From NCBI GenBank assembly GCA_900768725.1, contig CAAGDU010000058.1:1-11762 (forward strand): 11,762 nt of DNA. Direction: 5' to 3'. Under the pieces are notes generated by a model that was not told where the DNA came from, did no database searches, and saw nothing but the letters and a program-made list of their open reading frames with translations. This DNA is from Bacteroidales bacterium (GTDB lineage Bacteria; Bacteroidota; Bacteroidia; Bacteroidales; Paludibacteraceae). How positions within the stretch are numbered: the first letter of the stretch is position 1; each line of letters opens with the position of its first letter. Positions 1 to 6,473 of this stretch are shown piece after piece. Position numbers and translations under genes: made by a program.

Positions 1-14
1 CACTGACCACTAAT

Positions 15-1145
15 ATGAAACTTAAAAAATTACCATACCAACTATTCAGAGCATGGGGGCTCTTAATTCTTAATTCTTCATTCTTAATTATATTTTCCTC
101 CTGCAATCCCAACTATGACATGGCGGGGATGCTTAACGGCTCCAGCCCCGAGGTCAGTACGCGCTTCGAGCAGTCAATGGCGTACAACGACAGCGTGGGA
201 ATCCCTGCGGTGGTCGTCCCCTCGGCGGACTATCGCGTCTATGTCTGCACCGACTCGCATATCGACTCCGTGCCCACCAACCTCACTACTTTCGTGCAGG
301 CAGCCGCATCCGACACCCTCTGCCCGCTGGCTATCCACCTCGGCGACCTCATCAACGCGCAAGGGCACATCCCCTACGCCGTCTCGCTGCTACAAGACCC
401 ACCCCTTCCCTCCCTACAAAGGGAGGGAGAAAATTTATCCTCTATAGTCGAAGGTAATTTATTACCTCTCCCCCTTTGTAGGGGGAGTCGGAGGGGGTCT
501 TTCCCTTATCTTGCCATCACCCCGGGTAACCACGACTTGTATTTCAACCAATGGGATGAGTGGCGCGGCTACTTCGGCACATCGGTCTATTGGTTCTACA
601 CCATGCTCCCTGACAGCACCGTCCTCGACCGCTTCATCTGCCTCGACTCCGCCGAAGGCTCCCTCGGCACCGCCCAACTACAATGGTTGCGAGATGTACT
701 ACAAGACCCCCTCCAACTCCCCCTACGAGAGCACCCCAAAAATCAAAGATTTTTCGGGGACCCCGCAAGGGGGAGAGAAAGTGAATTACCTTCGACTACG
801 GAAACTAATCTTTCTCCCTCCCTTAGTAGGGAGGGGCGGGGTGGGTCTTCTTCTCCTTTCCGCCACACCGTCGTCTTCACCCACACCCACCTCTTCAAGC
901 GCGACAACTCGCAGGGGCACACCTCCAACTACGCCATCGAGGAGACCTACGAACTGACCTCGCTGCTTGAGCAAGGCGGCGTAGAGATGTACTGGTGCGG
1001 ACACGACCACAGCCGCGAAATCACACAGTATGCCGGCTTCAACTCTATCATTGTAGATGCCATAGAAGACCACTACCCCCCTGCATTCTACATGATAGCC
1101 GACTTCTCAGACCAAATCAACTACCGCTTTATCCAATTGCCATAA
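15..1145 (+). CDS. Calcineurin-like metallophosphoesterase, predicted lipoprotein, carrying two in-frame repeat insertions
   Basis: A 376-residue protein with the metal-binding blocks of the calcineurin-like phosphoesterase fold in order: D80-x-H82, GD 110-111, GNHD 171-174, a histidine block with H290 and H292, and GHDH 329-332. The family hydrolyses phosphate esters at a dinuclear metal site; the substrate cannot be read from sequence. The N-terminus (MKLKK, then a hydrophobic stretch ending FSSC at C30) looks like a lipoprotein signal peptide, so it probably acts in the envelope. The reading frame is open to the window edge, but the ATG at 15 is preferred because the signal peptide begins there. 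Residues about 128-162 and 231-278 are low-complexity, Pro/Arg/Gly-rich and encoded by the palindromic repeats at 394-501 and 703-849. Both lie between motif blocks, so the fold could survive. The family call is firm; activity despite the inserts is inferred. Confidence 0.88.
   Translation: MKLKKLPYQLFRAWGLLILNSSFLIIFSSCNPNYDMAGMLNGSSPEVSTRFEQSMAYNDSVGIPAVVVPSADYRVYVCTDSHIDSVPTNLTTFVQAAASDTLCPLAIHLGDLINAQGHIPYAVSLLQDPPLPSLQREGENLSSIVEGNLLPLPLCRGSRRGSFPYLAITPGNHDLYFNQWDEWRGYFGTSVYWFYTMLPDSTVLDRFICLDSAEGSLGTAQLQWLRDVLQDPLQLPLREHPKNQRFFGDPARGRESELPSTTETNLSPSLSREGRGGSSSPFRHTVVFTHTHLFKRDNSQGHTSNYAIEETYELTSLLEQGGVEMYWCGHDHSREITQYAGFNSIIVDAIEDHYPPAFYMIADFSDQINYRFIQLP
63..90 (+). repeat. 4 x 7-bp tandem repeat encoding the signal-peptide core
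   Basis: Four 7-bp units: TTAATTC at 63 and 70, TTCATTC at 77, TTAATTA at 84. They encode most of the hydrophobic core of the phosphoesterase signal peptide (residues 17-26). The same four-unit array, with one unit changed, recurs at 9936-9963. Both copies follow a similar CAGAGCA-TGG flank (from 47 and from 9921), so this is a dispersed composite repeat and not chance low complexity. Confidence 0.7.
394..501 (+). repeat. GACCC/GGGTC palindromic repeat, copy 1, in frame in the phosphoesterase gene
   Basis: This 108-bp element (36 codons) begins AAGACCC and ends GGGTCTT. Each arm contains its own small hairpin: CTCCCT-ACAA-AGGGAG at the left and CTCCCCCTTTGTAGGGGGAG at the right. The arms flank a conserved middle containing TATAGTCGAAGGTAA. 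It is read without a stop as residues about 128-162 of the phosphoesterase, between the GD and GNHD blocks. Copies 2 and 5 share the middle segment, with copy 2 in inverted orientation. Positions 398-414 carry a G-quadruplex-type motif on the minus strand. Confidence 0.85.
703..849 (-). repeat. GACCC/GGGTC palindromic repeat, copy 2, inverted, with a nested hairpin module
   Basis: This 147-bp element (49 codons) is the same family as copy 1, but its reverse complement aligns with copy 1. The middle segment (GTAGTCGAAGGTAATT on the minus strand) is shared. A 40-bp hairpin module (727-766; stem CCCCAAAAATC at 734-744 against GATTTTTCGGGG at 748-759) sits in the loop of one arm. It is translated as residues about 231-278 of the phosphoesterase, between the QWLRD segment and the histidine block. 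Positions 829-845 read GGGAGGGGCGGGGTGGG, a canonical four-run G-quadruplex motif on the mRNA-like strand. Confidence 0.85.
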
Positions 1146-1169
1146 ACGCTTTCTTGTAATCTTTTATAC

Positions 1170-1202
1170 CGCAGACGAATCCCATTCGTCTGCGTTTTTT
1201 TT
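1170..1202 (+). terminator. Rho-independent terminator of the phosphoesterase gene
   Basis: A perfect 11-bp stem (CGCAGACGAAT at 1170-1180 with ATTCGTCTGCG at 1184-1194) around a CCC loop is followed by eight T. It begins 25 bp after the phosphoesterase stop codon and separates that gene from the porin promoter. Confidence 0.92.
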
Positions 1203-1229
1203 GTGTAGGGGGGCTTGTTCGGGGCGTAG

Positions 1230-1247
1230 ATACCTATTTTTAGGTAT
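1230..1247. promoter_or_regulatory. Perfect palindrome, candidate operator upstream of the porin operon
   Basis: ATACCTATTTTTAGGTAT is a perfect 7-bp inverted repeat with a 4-nt spacer, between the preceding terminator and the porin promoter. Its centre is about 65 bp upstream of the -7 element, a position suited to an activator or an upstream operator. It lacks the long T tract expected of a terminator. Because the downstream genes look metal-related, a metal- or redox-responsive regulator is a reasonable guess. The cognate protein is unknown. Confidence 0.5.
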
Positions 1248-1279
1248 TGGCGAGGGTGGTGATTTCACGCTTTTTGGCG

Positions 1280-1311
1280 ATTGCGGGGATGGTGGAAAAG
1301 CGGTACCTTTG
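1280..1311 (+). promoter_or_regulatory. Bacteroidetes-type sigma-70 promoter for the porin-imelysin-di-haem operon
   Basis: TACCTTTG at 1304-1311 matches the Bacteroidetes -7 consensus TAnnTTTG. ATTG at 1280-1283, 20 nt upstream, matches three of four bases of the -33 TTTG element. Transcription would start about 1316-1318, roughly 23 nt before the ATG at 1340. The promoter lies downstream of the alternative in-frame ATG at 1247, which supports 1340 as the real start. Confidence 0.75.
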
Positions 1312-1339
1312 CACTGTTTTTGTAAAGTTAGTTTATTGT

Positions 1340-3039
1340 ATGAAAAAAGTCCTTTTCTTATTGTGTTCATTGCTGCTGTGCGGCACAGTTTTCGGGCAGG
1401 CGGTAGATGCGTATAGCGGTGCGAGTCCGCAGCAGCCACAGCCTCGCGACACGGTGTCCGCCCCCGCAGACAGCCTTGCGCTTGCTGCCGACCGCCTGTC
1501 GGTGCAGCTGCTCAGCGAGCAACCCCGAGAAGAGGCATCACCCTCCGGCGAGGAGGAAGCGTCGGCAGCACCCTCCGCAGGCAAGAAGCAGGCGCGGAAA
1601 CGCTTGGTTACCGTGCAGGCGGAGGTGCCCGAGCCATCCCCCAAAAAGGGGAGGCTCACCATTGGTGGCTATGGCGAGGCGGCGATGAAACGCTGCTTCT
1701 ACTCGAACAACTACCTGCGCTACACCTCGCCGGAGAACTACGTGAATGATCAATATGGGGAGTTTGACATTCCCCATGTGGTCATTTACTTAGGCTATGA
1801 TTTCGGCAAGGGTTGGAGCATGGGTAGCGAGATAGAGTTCGAGCACGGCGGCACGGAAGTGGCGGTGGAGATAGAGGAAGAAGAAGGCGGTGAGTATGAG
1901 ACCGAGGTGGAGCGCGGCGGCGAAGTGGCGCTGGAGCAGTTCTGGATACAGAAGTCGTTCAATCCCTACACCAACCTGCGTATGGGTATGATTATAGTGC
2001 CGCTGGGCGGTACGAATGCGCACCACGAGCCTAATCAGTTCTTCGGCGTATATCGTCCCGAGGGCGACAACACCATCTTGCCCTGCACGTGGCACGACAT
2101 CGGCGTGCAGTTCCACGGCCGCTACCGGTGGTTCGGCTACACGGCGCAGTTCCTACCCGGGTTGGAAAGCACGCTCTTCAGCAAGCAGAACTGGATACAA
2201 GGCGGCTCGGCATCGGCGTATGAGTTCAAGTTAGCAAACTGCTACGCAGGCTTGGCGCGGCTGGACTTCTATCCGCTTGCCGACCACTCTCCGCGAAAGA
2301 CTTCATCACGGCGTTCTCCATTAAAGCCCGTTAAAAGTTCATATAAAAATACTCCGTTAATCTCCGCTAATGAACCATCAATTTCTTCTTTTAATGATTC
2401 TTTAATGGTCTTTAATGGAGAAGAAGAGCCTTCTGTGGATAGCGGCGTAACCTCTCGTGAGCGAGGGGATTTGCGCCTCTCGCTGAGCGGGTATGCGGGA
2501 ACATCCTTCCGCAATAACCTCAGCCCGACGACCAACAGCAAGTACGCGGGCGTGAAGGGACTTGTGTCGCTCGTGGCGTTCGATTGGAACTACACGGGGC
2601 ATGGCGTCATCTTCCGCGGCTCCGCCACCTACGGGCACTTGGGCGATGCGGCACTCATCTCTGCCTACAACAAGTCGATGAGCAAGAACAGTATCTCCAA
2701 GCGCGAGAACGTGGCGAGCGATGCCTACACCGTTGGTGCGGAGATAGGCTACGACCTCTTTCATCCTATTCCCGTCTGCGCGACAGCCGTCAGTCGCTTT
2801 ACCTCTTCGCGCGCTACGACACCTACGACGCACAGGCGCGGATAGAGGGCACGAAGAACTACTGGACGGGGCGGCAGAAAGTGTCGTGCGGCATCAACTA
2901 CCTGCCCATACCCGAGGTGGTCATCAAGGGCGAGTTCGGCTACGGCATACTCAACCAAAACCCCTATTCGGCTACGCGCTACAACAACGAACCGTATGTG
3001 GCGCTGTCGATTAACTACTACGGATTCTTCATCTTATGA
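1340..3039 (+). CDS. Outer-membrane porin-like beta-barrel protein, frameshifted near the 3' end
   Basis: About 566 residues if one missing base near 2761 is restored; as written, the frame stops at 2843-2845 after 501 residues. The start at 1340 gives a clean signal peptide (MKKVLFLLCSLLLCGTVFGQ) and follows the promoter; the longer in-frame start at 1247 lies upstream of that promoter. A low-complexity linker (about residues 25-105) precedes a barrel region rich in aromatic, alternating strands. That region includes an acidic Glu-rich loop near 2.5x residue 75 (nt 1861-1930) and patterns such as GSEIEFEHGG, WHDIGVQFHGRY, GGSASAYEFKLANCYAG and LSLSGYAGTSFRN. These match a Bacteroidetes porin-like family from memory. 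The second frame (2761-3039) supplies the last strands, ending with the aromatic GFFIL typical of barrels. A repeat-derived segment of about 36-60 residues is inserted around 2314-2422. It leads the imelysin operon. The gene is either a pseudogene or intact with a sequencing error. Confidence 0.72.
2314..2422. repeat. 109-bp AT-rich inverted-repeat element in frame in the porin gene
   Basis: Perfect 13-bp terminal inverted repeats, TTCTCCATTAAAG (2314-2326) and CTTTAATGGAGAA (2410-2422), bound an AT-rich core. The core has inner complementary arms TTAAAAG (2331-2337) and CTTTTAA (2388-2394) and repeated TTTAATGRT and TCCGYTAAT words. Base composition differs sharply from the surrounding GC-rich gene. 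The translated segment (about residues 326-361) is Ser/Asn/Lys-rich and falls between a barrel strand (LARLDFYPL) and the next (RLSLSGYAG), which would be a loop. No stop is introduced. Confidence 0.75.
2756..2766 (+). other. Frameshift site in the porin gene (one T apparently missing)
   Basis: Up to CTC TTT (2756-2761) the barrel frame reads EIGYDLF. One frame over, from TCA at 2761-2763, it continues SSYSRLRDSRQSLYLFARYDTYD and so on to a proper barrel end at 3039. Adding one T to the three-T run at 2759-2761 joins the two into a continuous protein. The homopolymer context allows either a real deletion or a base-calling error. Confidence 0.8.
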
Positions 3040-3045
3040 ACCGGT

Positions 3046-3097
3046 AGGGTCTGTCAGCAGACCTTCCCGTGCTATTCCCGTACAATTCCCGTACAAT
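3046..3097. repeat. Small hairpin followed by an 11-bp tandem repeat in the porin-imelysin gap
   Basis: A hairpin of GGTCTG (3048-3053) and CAGACC (3058-3063) is followed directly by three 11-bp units: TTCCCGTGCTA at 3064, then TTCCCGTACAA at 3075 and 3086. No T tract follows the hairpin, so it is not a standard terminator. The remaining sequence to 3168 is AT-rich with no clear promoter, which fits co-transcription of the porin and imelysin genes. Confidence 0.6.
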
Positions 3098-3168
3098 AAA
3101 GCAGACTATAAGCAGGGTATGCAACCCCTTAAACAAACATATATAATCCCTTAAAACTTATTGTAAGT

Positions 3169-4347
3169 ATGAAGAAAACGAAACTATTTGTAGCGGTGTG
3201 CCTGCTGGGAGCAGCGCTGGCAGGTTGTCAGACGACGACCGGTGGCGGTCAGGACGTAGAGTCCCCCAAGGAGACCGCTTTGAAAGCCGCGATGGAGGCG
3301 TATGTGGACGGCACCGTGGTCCCCACCTACCGCGCCCTTGCGGACGCTACCACCGCACTCTATGCACAGTGCGAAGTGATGATGAACCATTTTGACGCGG
3401 GCACGCTGACGGAGGCGGACGTGAAAGCCGCTGCCGACGAGTGGGAGAAAGCACGCAAGTACTGGGAGTTGAGCGAGGCGTTCCTCTTTGGTCCTGCGGC
3501 GAACCACAACATAGACCCGCATATCGACTCATGGCCACTGGACAAAGACGGCATGGACGCTATGCTCGGCAACGCCGCGCAGATGGCGCAGATAGAGGAG
3601 CAGGGCGCCGACTACGTGGGCGATAAGTTAGGCTACGGCTTGCTGGGCTTCCACGCGGTGGAGTACATGCTCTACGCCTCCGACAACGCCGACAAGAGCA
3701 ACGTGCGGCTGCATGCACTCACCTACACCCGTGCGGAGATGGTCTATCTCGTGGCGGTAGCGGAAGACCTGCGCAACCAGACCGTCGCGCTGGAAGCGTC
3801 GTGGGCAGGAGTCAGCAACATCAGCGCCGAGAAACAAAGCATCTTGGAGGAAGCGGAGATAGACTACAACGACTTCAGCAAGGGTTACGGCTCCTACATG
3901 AAAGTCGCTACCGGCGGCGTCTATGCCACCTACCAAGAGGCGGCTGAGGAGTTGATGCAAGGCTGTATCAACATCGCAGACGAGGTAGGTAACACCAAGA
4001 TTGGACGCCCTGCCAACGCCACCTCCGACGAAGACCGCAACTACATTGAGAGCCCCTACTCGCTCAACTCCATTGAGGACTTCCAAGATAACATCCGCTC
4101 CATCCGCAACGCCTACTGTGGCAGCCAAGCGGGCGATGCCAGCGTCAGTGCATATATCGCTACCATCGACAAAGACCTCGACGACCGTTGCCGAGCAGCC
4201 ATTGAGACAGCCTTGCAGGCTATTGCCCAAATACCCGAGCCCTTCGCGCAGAGCGCCAAATCGGGCGATGCACAGAACGCCGTGAAAGTGGTCGGCACCG
4301 ACCTCGTGGACGTACTCACAGAGGTGAACAACGCCTTGAGCAGATAG
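3169..4347 (+). CDS. Imelysin-family (peptidase M75-like) lipoprotein, probable periplasmic metal-binding protein
   Basis: A 392-residue protein with a lipoprotein signal peptide ending LAGC at C20, so it is probably anchored in the envelope. It has the imelysin signatures: a helical region with WELSEAFLFGPA (99-110), IDPHIDSWPLD (115-125), and GFHAVEYMLY (160-169), which contains the HxxE motif (H162, E165) used in the family for metal binding. The second half (about 180-392) continues the duplicated helical pattern. The family is best known for iron-regulated proteins and the EfeO-type C-terminal domain. The name suggests proteolysis, but most members appear to lack peptidase activity. It lies 129 bp after the porin gene and 131 bp before the di-haem gene on the same strand. 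No repeat insertion is visible in its coding sequence, unlike both neighbours. Confidence 0.92.
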   Translation: MKKTKLFVAVCLLGAALAGCQTTTGGGQDVESPKETALKAAMEAYVDGTVVPTYRALADATTALYAQCEVMMNHFDAGTLTEADVKAAADEWEKARKYWELSEAFLFGPAANHNIDPHIDSWPLDKDGMDAMLGNAAQMAQIEEQGADYVGDKLGYGLLGFHAVEYMLYASDNADKSNVRLHALTYTRAEMVYLVAVAEDLRNQTVALEASWAGVSNISAEKQSILEEAEIDYNDFSKGYGSYMKVATGGVYATYQEAAEELMQGCINIADEVGNTKIGRPANATSDEDRNYIESPYSLNSIEDFQDNIRSIRNAYCGSQAGDASVSAYIATIDKDLDDRCRAAIETALQAIAQIPEPFAQSAKSGDAQNAVKVVGTDLVDVLTEVNNALSR

Positions 4348-4354
4348 AGGACAG

Positions 4355-4424
4355 GACCCCCTCCGACTCCCCCTACAAAGGGGGAGGGTCAAATAGCACC
4401 AACTCTGAGTGCTTGGAGGGGGTC
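4355..4424. repeat. GACCC/GGGTC palindromic repeat, copy 3, intergenic and internally degenerate
   Basis: It starts GACCCCCTCC (4355-4364) and ends with the perfect complement GGAGGGGGTC (4415-4424). The left arm contains the family's CTCCCCCTACAAAGGGGGAG hairpin (4368-4387). The conserved middle and the second arm hairpin are missing, leaving 70 bp. It lies 7 bp after the imelysin stop codon, so the transcript between imelysin and the di-haem gene would fold strongly here. Confidence 0.8.
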
Positions 4425-4470
4425 GAGTAATCGGAGAGCTCTGAGTATTCTGAATAATCTGATTAAATTA
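4425..4470. repeat. TCTGA-rich dispersed repeat before the di-haem gene
   Basis: The stretch contains short TCTGA/TCGGA-type words. GCTCTGAGTATTCTGAA (4438-4454) occurs again, exactly and inverted, at 9910-9926 in the gap between the pectate lyase and desulfidase genes. It directly follows palindromic copy 3 and reaches to within 10 bp of the di-haem start codon. Confidence 0.6.
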
Positions 4471-4478
4471 ATATAACA

Positions 4479-6251
4479 ATGAAAAAACAAATATCACTAA
4501 CTAACCTTTTCCCCCTCCCTTTAAGGGAGGGTCGGGGTGGGTCCTCTCTCCCTCCCTCGCGGGGTCCCCGAAAAATCTCCGATTTTTGGGGTGCTCTTGT
4601 AGGGAGGGTCGGGGTGGGTCTTCTTATGACCACGATTCTGGCAGCCTGCAACCCTACCCTTCCGTCGGAAGAAGAGCCGACCAATGAGGCGGCTGCCATG
4701 CCCGACTGGTACTACGCCGGGGGCGAGCTCGGCACCACCGAGTTGAACACCAGCAACGCCTACGAGCAACCCACCGCCTCCGTGGACAACGGACACTTCT
4801 CCGAGCAGTTCAAGAGCGGTGAAGCACTCTTCGAGAAGCAGTTCATGACCAACACCGGCGGCACCCGAGGCGGACTCGGTCCCGTCTATGTACGCGCCAG
4901 TTGTATCCACTGCCACCCCAACTACGGACATGGCAAGTCCGTTCCCGCAGGCAAGTACAACAGCAACGAGATAGGCAACGGCACACTCCTTGTCATCTAC
5001 GACCCCAACACCGAAGCCTACAAGACATGGGCAGCGGGTATGCCGCAACTGCACGCCGTGCCGCCCTTCAAAGCACCTATCGACGAGTCGCAAATCACCG
5101 TCGAGTGGCGCACCGTCAGCACCTTTGCCGCCTCGGGCGATGTGTTCACCTTCCCCGACGGCGAGCCGTTTGAGTTGCGCTACCCCGTCGTTACCATGCC
5201 CGAGACCGCCGTCTATGGGCACGAGGACTTAGCGCTCGGCAACTACGAGGTGCGACTGGAGAACACCATCGGTATCTACGGCACGGGGCTGCTCGACGCC
5301 ATCCCCGACGACTCGATTATCGCGCAGTGGGCGAAAGAGGAGTTGGCATACCAAAAAGGGTACCTCAAGCACTGGAACAGCGCGATGCTCGAGGGCGGCA
5401 CTTACAAGAATTGGTACACCAACAAGGTGCAGGGCGACGGCACTCCCTACGCCCGCCGCTTCACCTACGCCATGAGCCGCGGACCGCTCCTCGACGCTGC
5501 CGGTGCGAACGCTATCTGGAACATCACCAATGTTACCCGCTCCGACCGCCGCTACCACTACCTTGACCTCGCCGGCACCACCTACGCCACCATCGCATCC
5601 AACGACCCCGATGTGCAGGCGGGCTTCCCTGACTATATCGAGAAGATAGACCCCGAGCACACCCACGCCGAGTGGTTCACCGATAACATGCAGCAGAATA
5701 TCTACGCCTACCTCACTTCCAAAGACCTGCCCGTGGAGATGAGCGACAACGAGTATGCCGACTTCATGGTATGGCACCGCGGGCTCGCCGTGCCCGCCGT
5801 CCGTGGGGCAGACGACCCCGTGGTGAAACGCGGACGCGAGGTGTTCAACCAGATAGGTTGCGCCGCATGCCACCGCCCCTCATGGACCACCGGCAGCGAC
5901 CAACTGCAAGACCCCAACCGCTTCTTCACACGCAACAGCGACATGCCGCGCTACCCCTATCAGACCATCTACCCCTACACCGACATGGTGCAGCATAAAC
6001 TCTGTATGGAGAACGACATCCGCACGGGCTGGTGCCGCACCACGCCGCTCTGGGGACGCGGACTGCACCAAAAAATTACGGGCGATGACTACGCTGCACG
6101 ACTCCACGACACCCGCGCACGCAACGCTGTGGAGGCTATCCTCTGGCACGGCTACTCCGCCGAGTCCGACGCCTACGAGAGCACCGTACAGTTCTACAAC
6201 CTCCCCAAAGAAGACCGAGAAGCCCTCGTGAAGTTCGTGGACGCGATATAG
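4479..6251 (+). CDS. Di-haem oxidoreductase (DHOR/DUF1111 family) lipoprotein with a repeat-built signal peptide
   Basis: A 590-residue protein with two c-type haem sites, C142-x-x-C145-H146 (SCIHCH) and C461-x-x-C464-H465 (CAACH). This two-haem arrangement fits the putative di-haem oxidoreductase/peroxidase family often encoded beside imelysin genes and sometimes called thiol oxidoreductase. It would act in the periplasm, probably on metal or thiol redox chemistry; the substrate is unproven. The lipobox LAAC gives C57 as the lipidated residue. The N-terminus is odd: residues about 10-48 are encoded by the composite repeat at 4505-4622. Without them the protein would begin MKKQISLTNL joined to LLMTTILAAC, a standard lipoprotein signal. 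The ATG at 4479 is kept because a start at 4626 would leave no basic n-region. It is the last gene of the plus-strand operon and is followed by a terminator. Confidence 0.88.
   Translation: MKKQISLTNLFPLPLREGRGGSSLPPSRGPRKISDFWGALVGRVGVGLLMTTILAACNPTLPSEEEPTNEAAAMPDWYYAGGELGTTELNTSNAYEQPTASVDNGHFSEQFKSGEALFEKQFMTNTGGTRGGLGPVYVRASCIHCHPNYGHGKSVPAGKYNSNEIGNGTLLVIYDPNTEAYKTWAAGMPQLHAVPPFKAPIDESQITVEWRTVSTFAASGDVFTFPDGEPFELRYPVVTMPETAVYGHEDLALGNYEVRLENTIGIYGTGLLDAIPDDSIIAQWAKEELAYQKGYLKHWNSAMLEGGTYKNWYTNKVQGDGTPYARRFTYAMSRGPLLDAAGANAIWNITNVTRSDRRYHYLDLAGTTYATIASNDPDVQAGFPDYIEKIDPEHTHAEWFTDNMQQNIYAYLTSKDLPVEMSDNEYADFMVWHRGLAVPAVRGADDPVVKRGREVFNQIGCAACHRPSWTTGSDQLQDPNRFFTRNSDMPRYPYQTIYPYTDMVQHKLCMENDIRTGWCRTTPLWGRGLHQKITGDDYAARLHDTRARNAVEAILWHGYSAESDAYESTVQFYNLPKEDREALVKFVDAI
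4505..4622 (-). repeat. Composite palindromic repeat, copy 4: two tandem half-elements, one with the nested hairpin
   Basis: Two tandem half-elements each end in the same arm (GGGAGGGTCGGGGTGGGTC, ending at 4543 and 4620). The second contains the 40-bp nested hairpin module at 4559-4598, which matches 37 of 40 bases of the module in copy 2 (reverse complement). The conserved middle segment of copies 1, 2 and 5 is absent. The element is read in frame inside the di-haem signal peptide. Two canonical G-quadruplex motifs lie on the mRNA-like strand at 4525-4541 and 4602-4618, close to the start codon. Confidence 0.82.
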
Positions 6252-6311
6252 GTCTTTGGATGAAAGACCGCTCACTACGTTCGCTGAAAGATAAAGGATA
6301 AAAGACGAAAT
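6251..6311. repeat. Hairpin and purine-rich repeat after the di-haem gene
   Basis: GGTCTTT (6251-6257) and AAAGACC (6263-6269) form a perfect 7-bp hairpin that overlaps the last base of the di-haem stop codon. It is followed by CGCTCACTACGTTCGCTGAA and short AAAGATA/AAAGACG-type words to 6311. No T tract follows, so it is probably another dispersed repeat and not the terminator, which lies just downstream. Confidence 0.45.
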
Positions 6312-6324
6312 AGTTTTGTACAAC

Positions 6325-6367
6325 AAAGAGGCTGTCTAACAAGTCAAGTTAGGCAGTCTCTTTTTTT
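6325..6367 (+). terminator. Rho-independent terminator of the porin-imelysin-di-haem operon
   Basis: A 16-bp stem (6325-6340 with 6348-6363, two G-U pairs) closes a 7-nt loop, and T continues to 6367. It lies 73 bp after the di-haem stop codon. On the minus strand the T tract is short, so it serves the plus-strand operon best, although the hairpin itself could also help stop convergent transcription. Confidence 0.88.
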
Positions 6368-6473
6368 GTATTTTGTTATCCTGTGTTCTGCAAAGTGTGT
6401 GCGAAGCAGGTTGTAGAAAAGCATGCATCGCCCCTGTGCCGAACGGTTGCGCACACCGACTTAGCAATAAAAT

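Noticed and set aside
1247..1339. Longer in-frame start for the porin (ATG at 1247)
   Set aside because: The Bacteroidetes promoter lies inside this stretch (1280-1311), and the start at 1340 gives a clean signal peptide.
3046..3065. Hairpin after the porin gene as a transcription terminator
   Set aside because: The stem is short and no T tract follows; it runs directly into tandem repeats.
3628..4392. 254-residue open frame on the minus strand opposite the imelysin gene
   Set aside because: It is antisense to a clear imelysin gene, has no recognisable domain, and begins inside the intergenic repeat.
5229..5873. 214-residue open frame antisense to the di-haem gene
   Set aside because: The sense strand carries both haem motifs; the antisense product is Val/Gly-rich with no motif.
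4626..6251. Alternative start of the di-haem protein at the ATG after the repeat
   Set aside because: It would begin MTTILAAC, with no basic region and too short a hydrophobic core for export.
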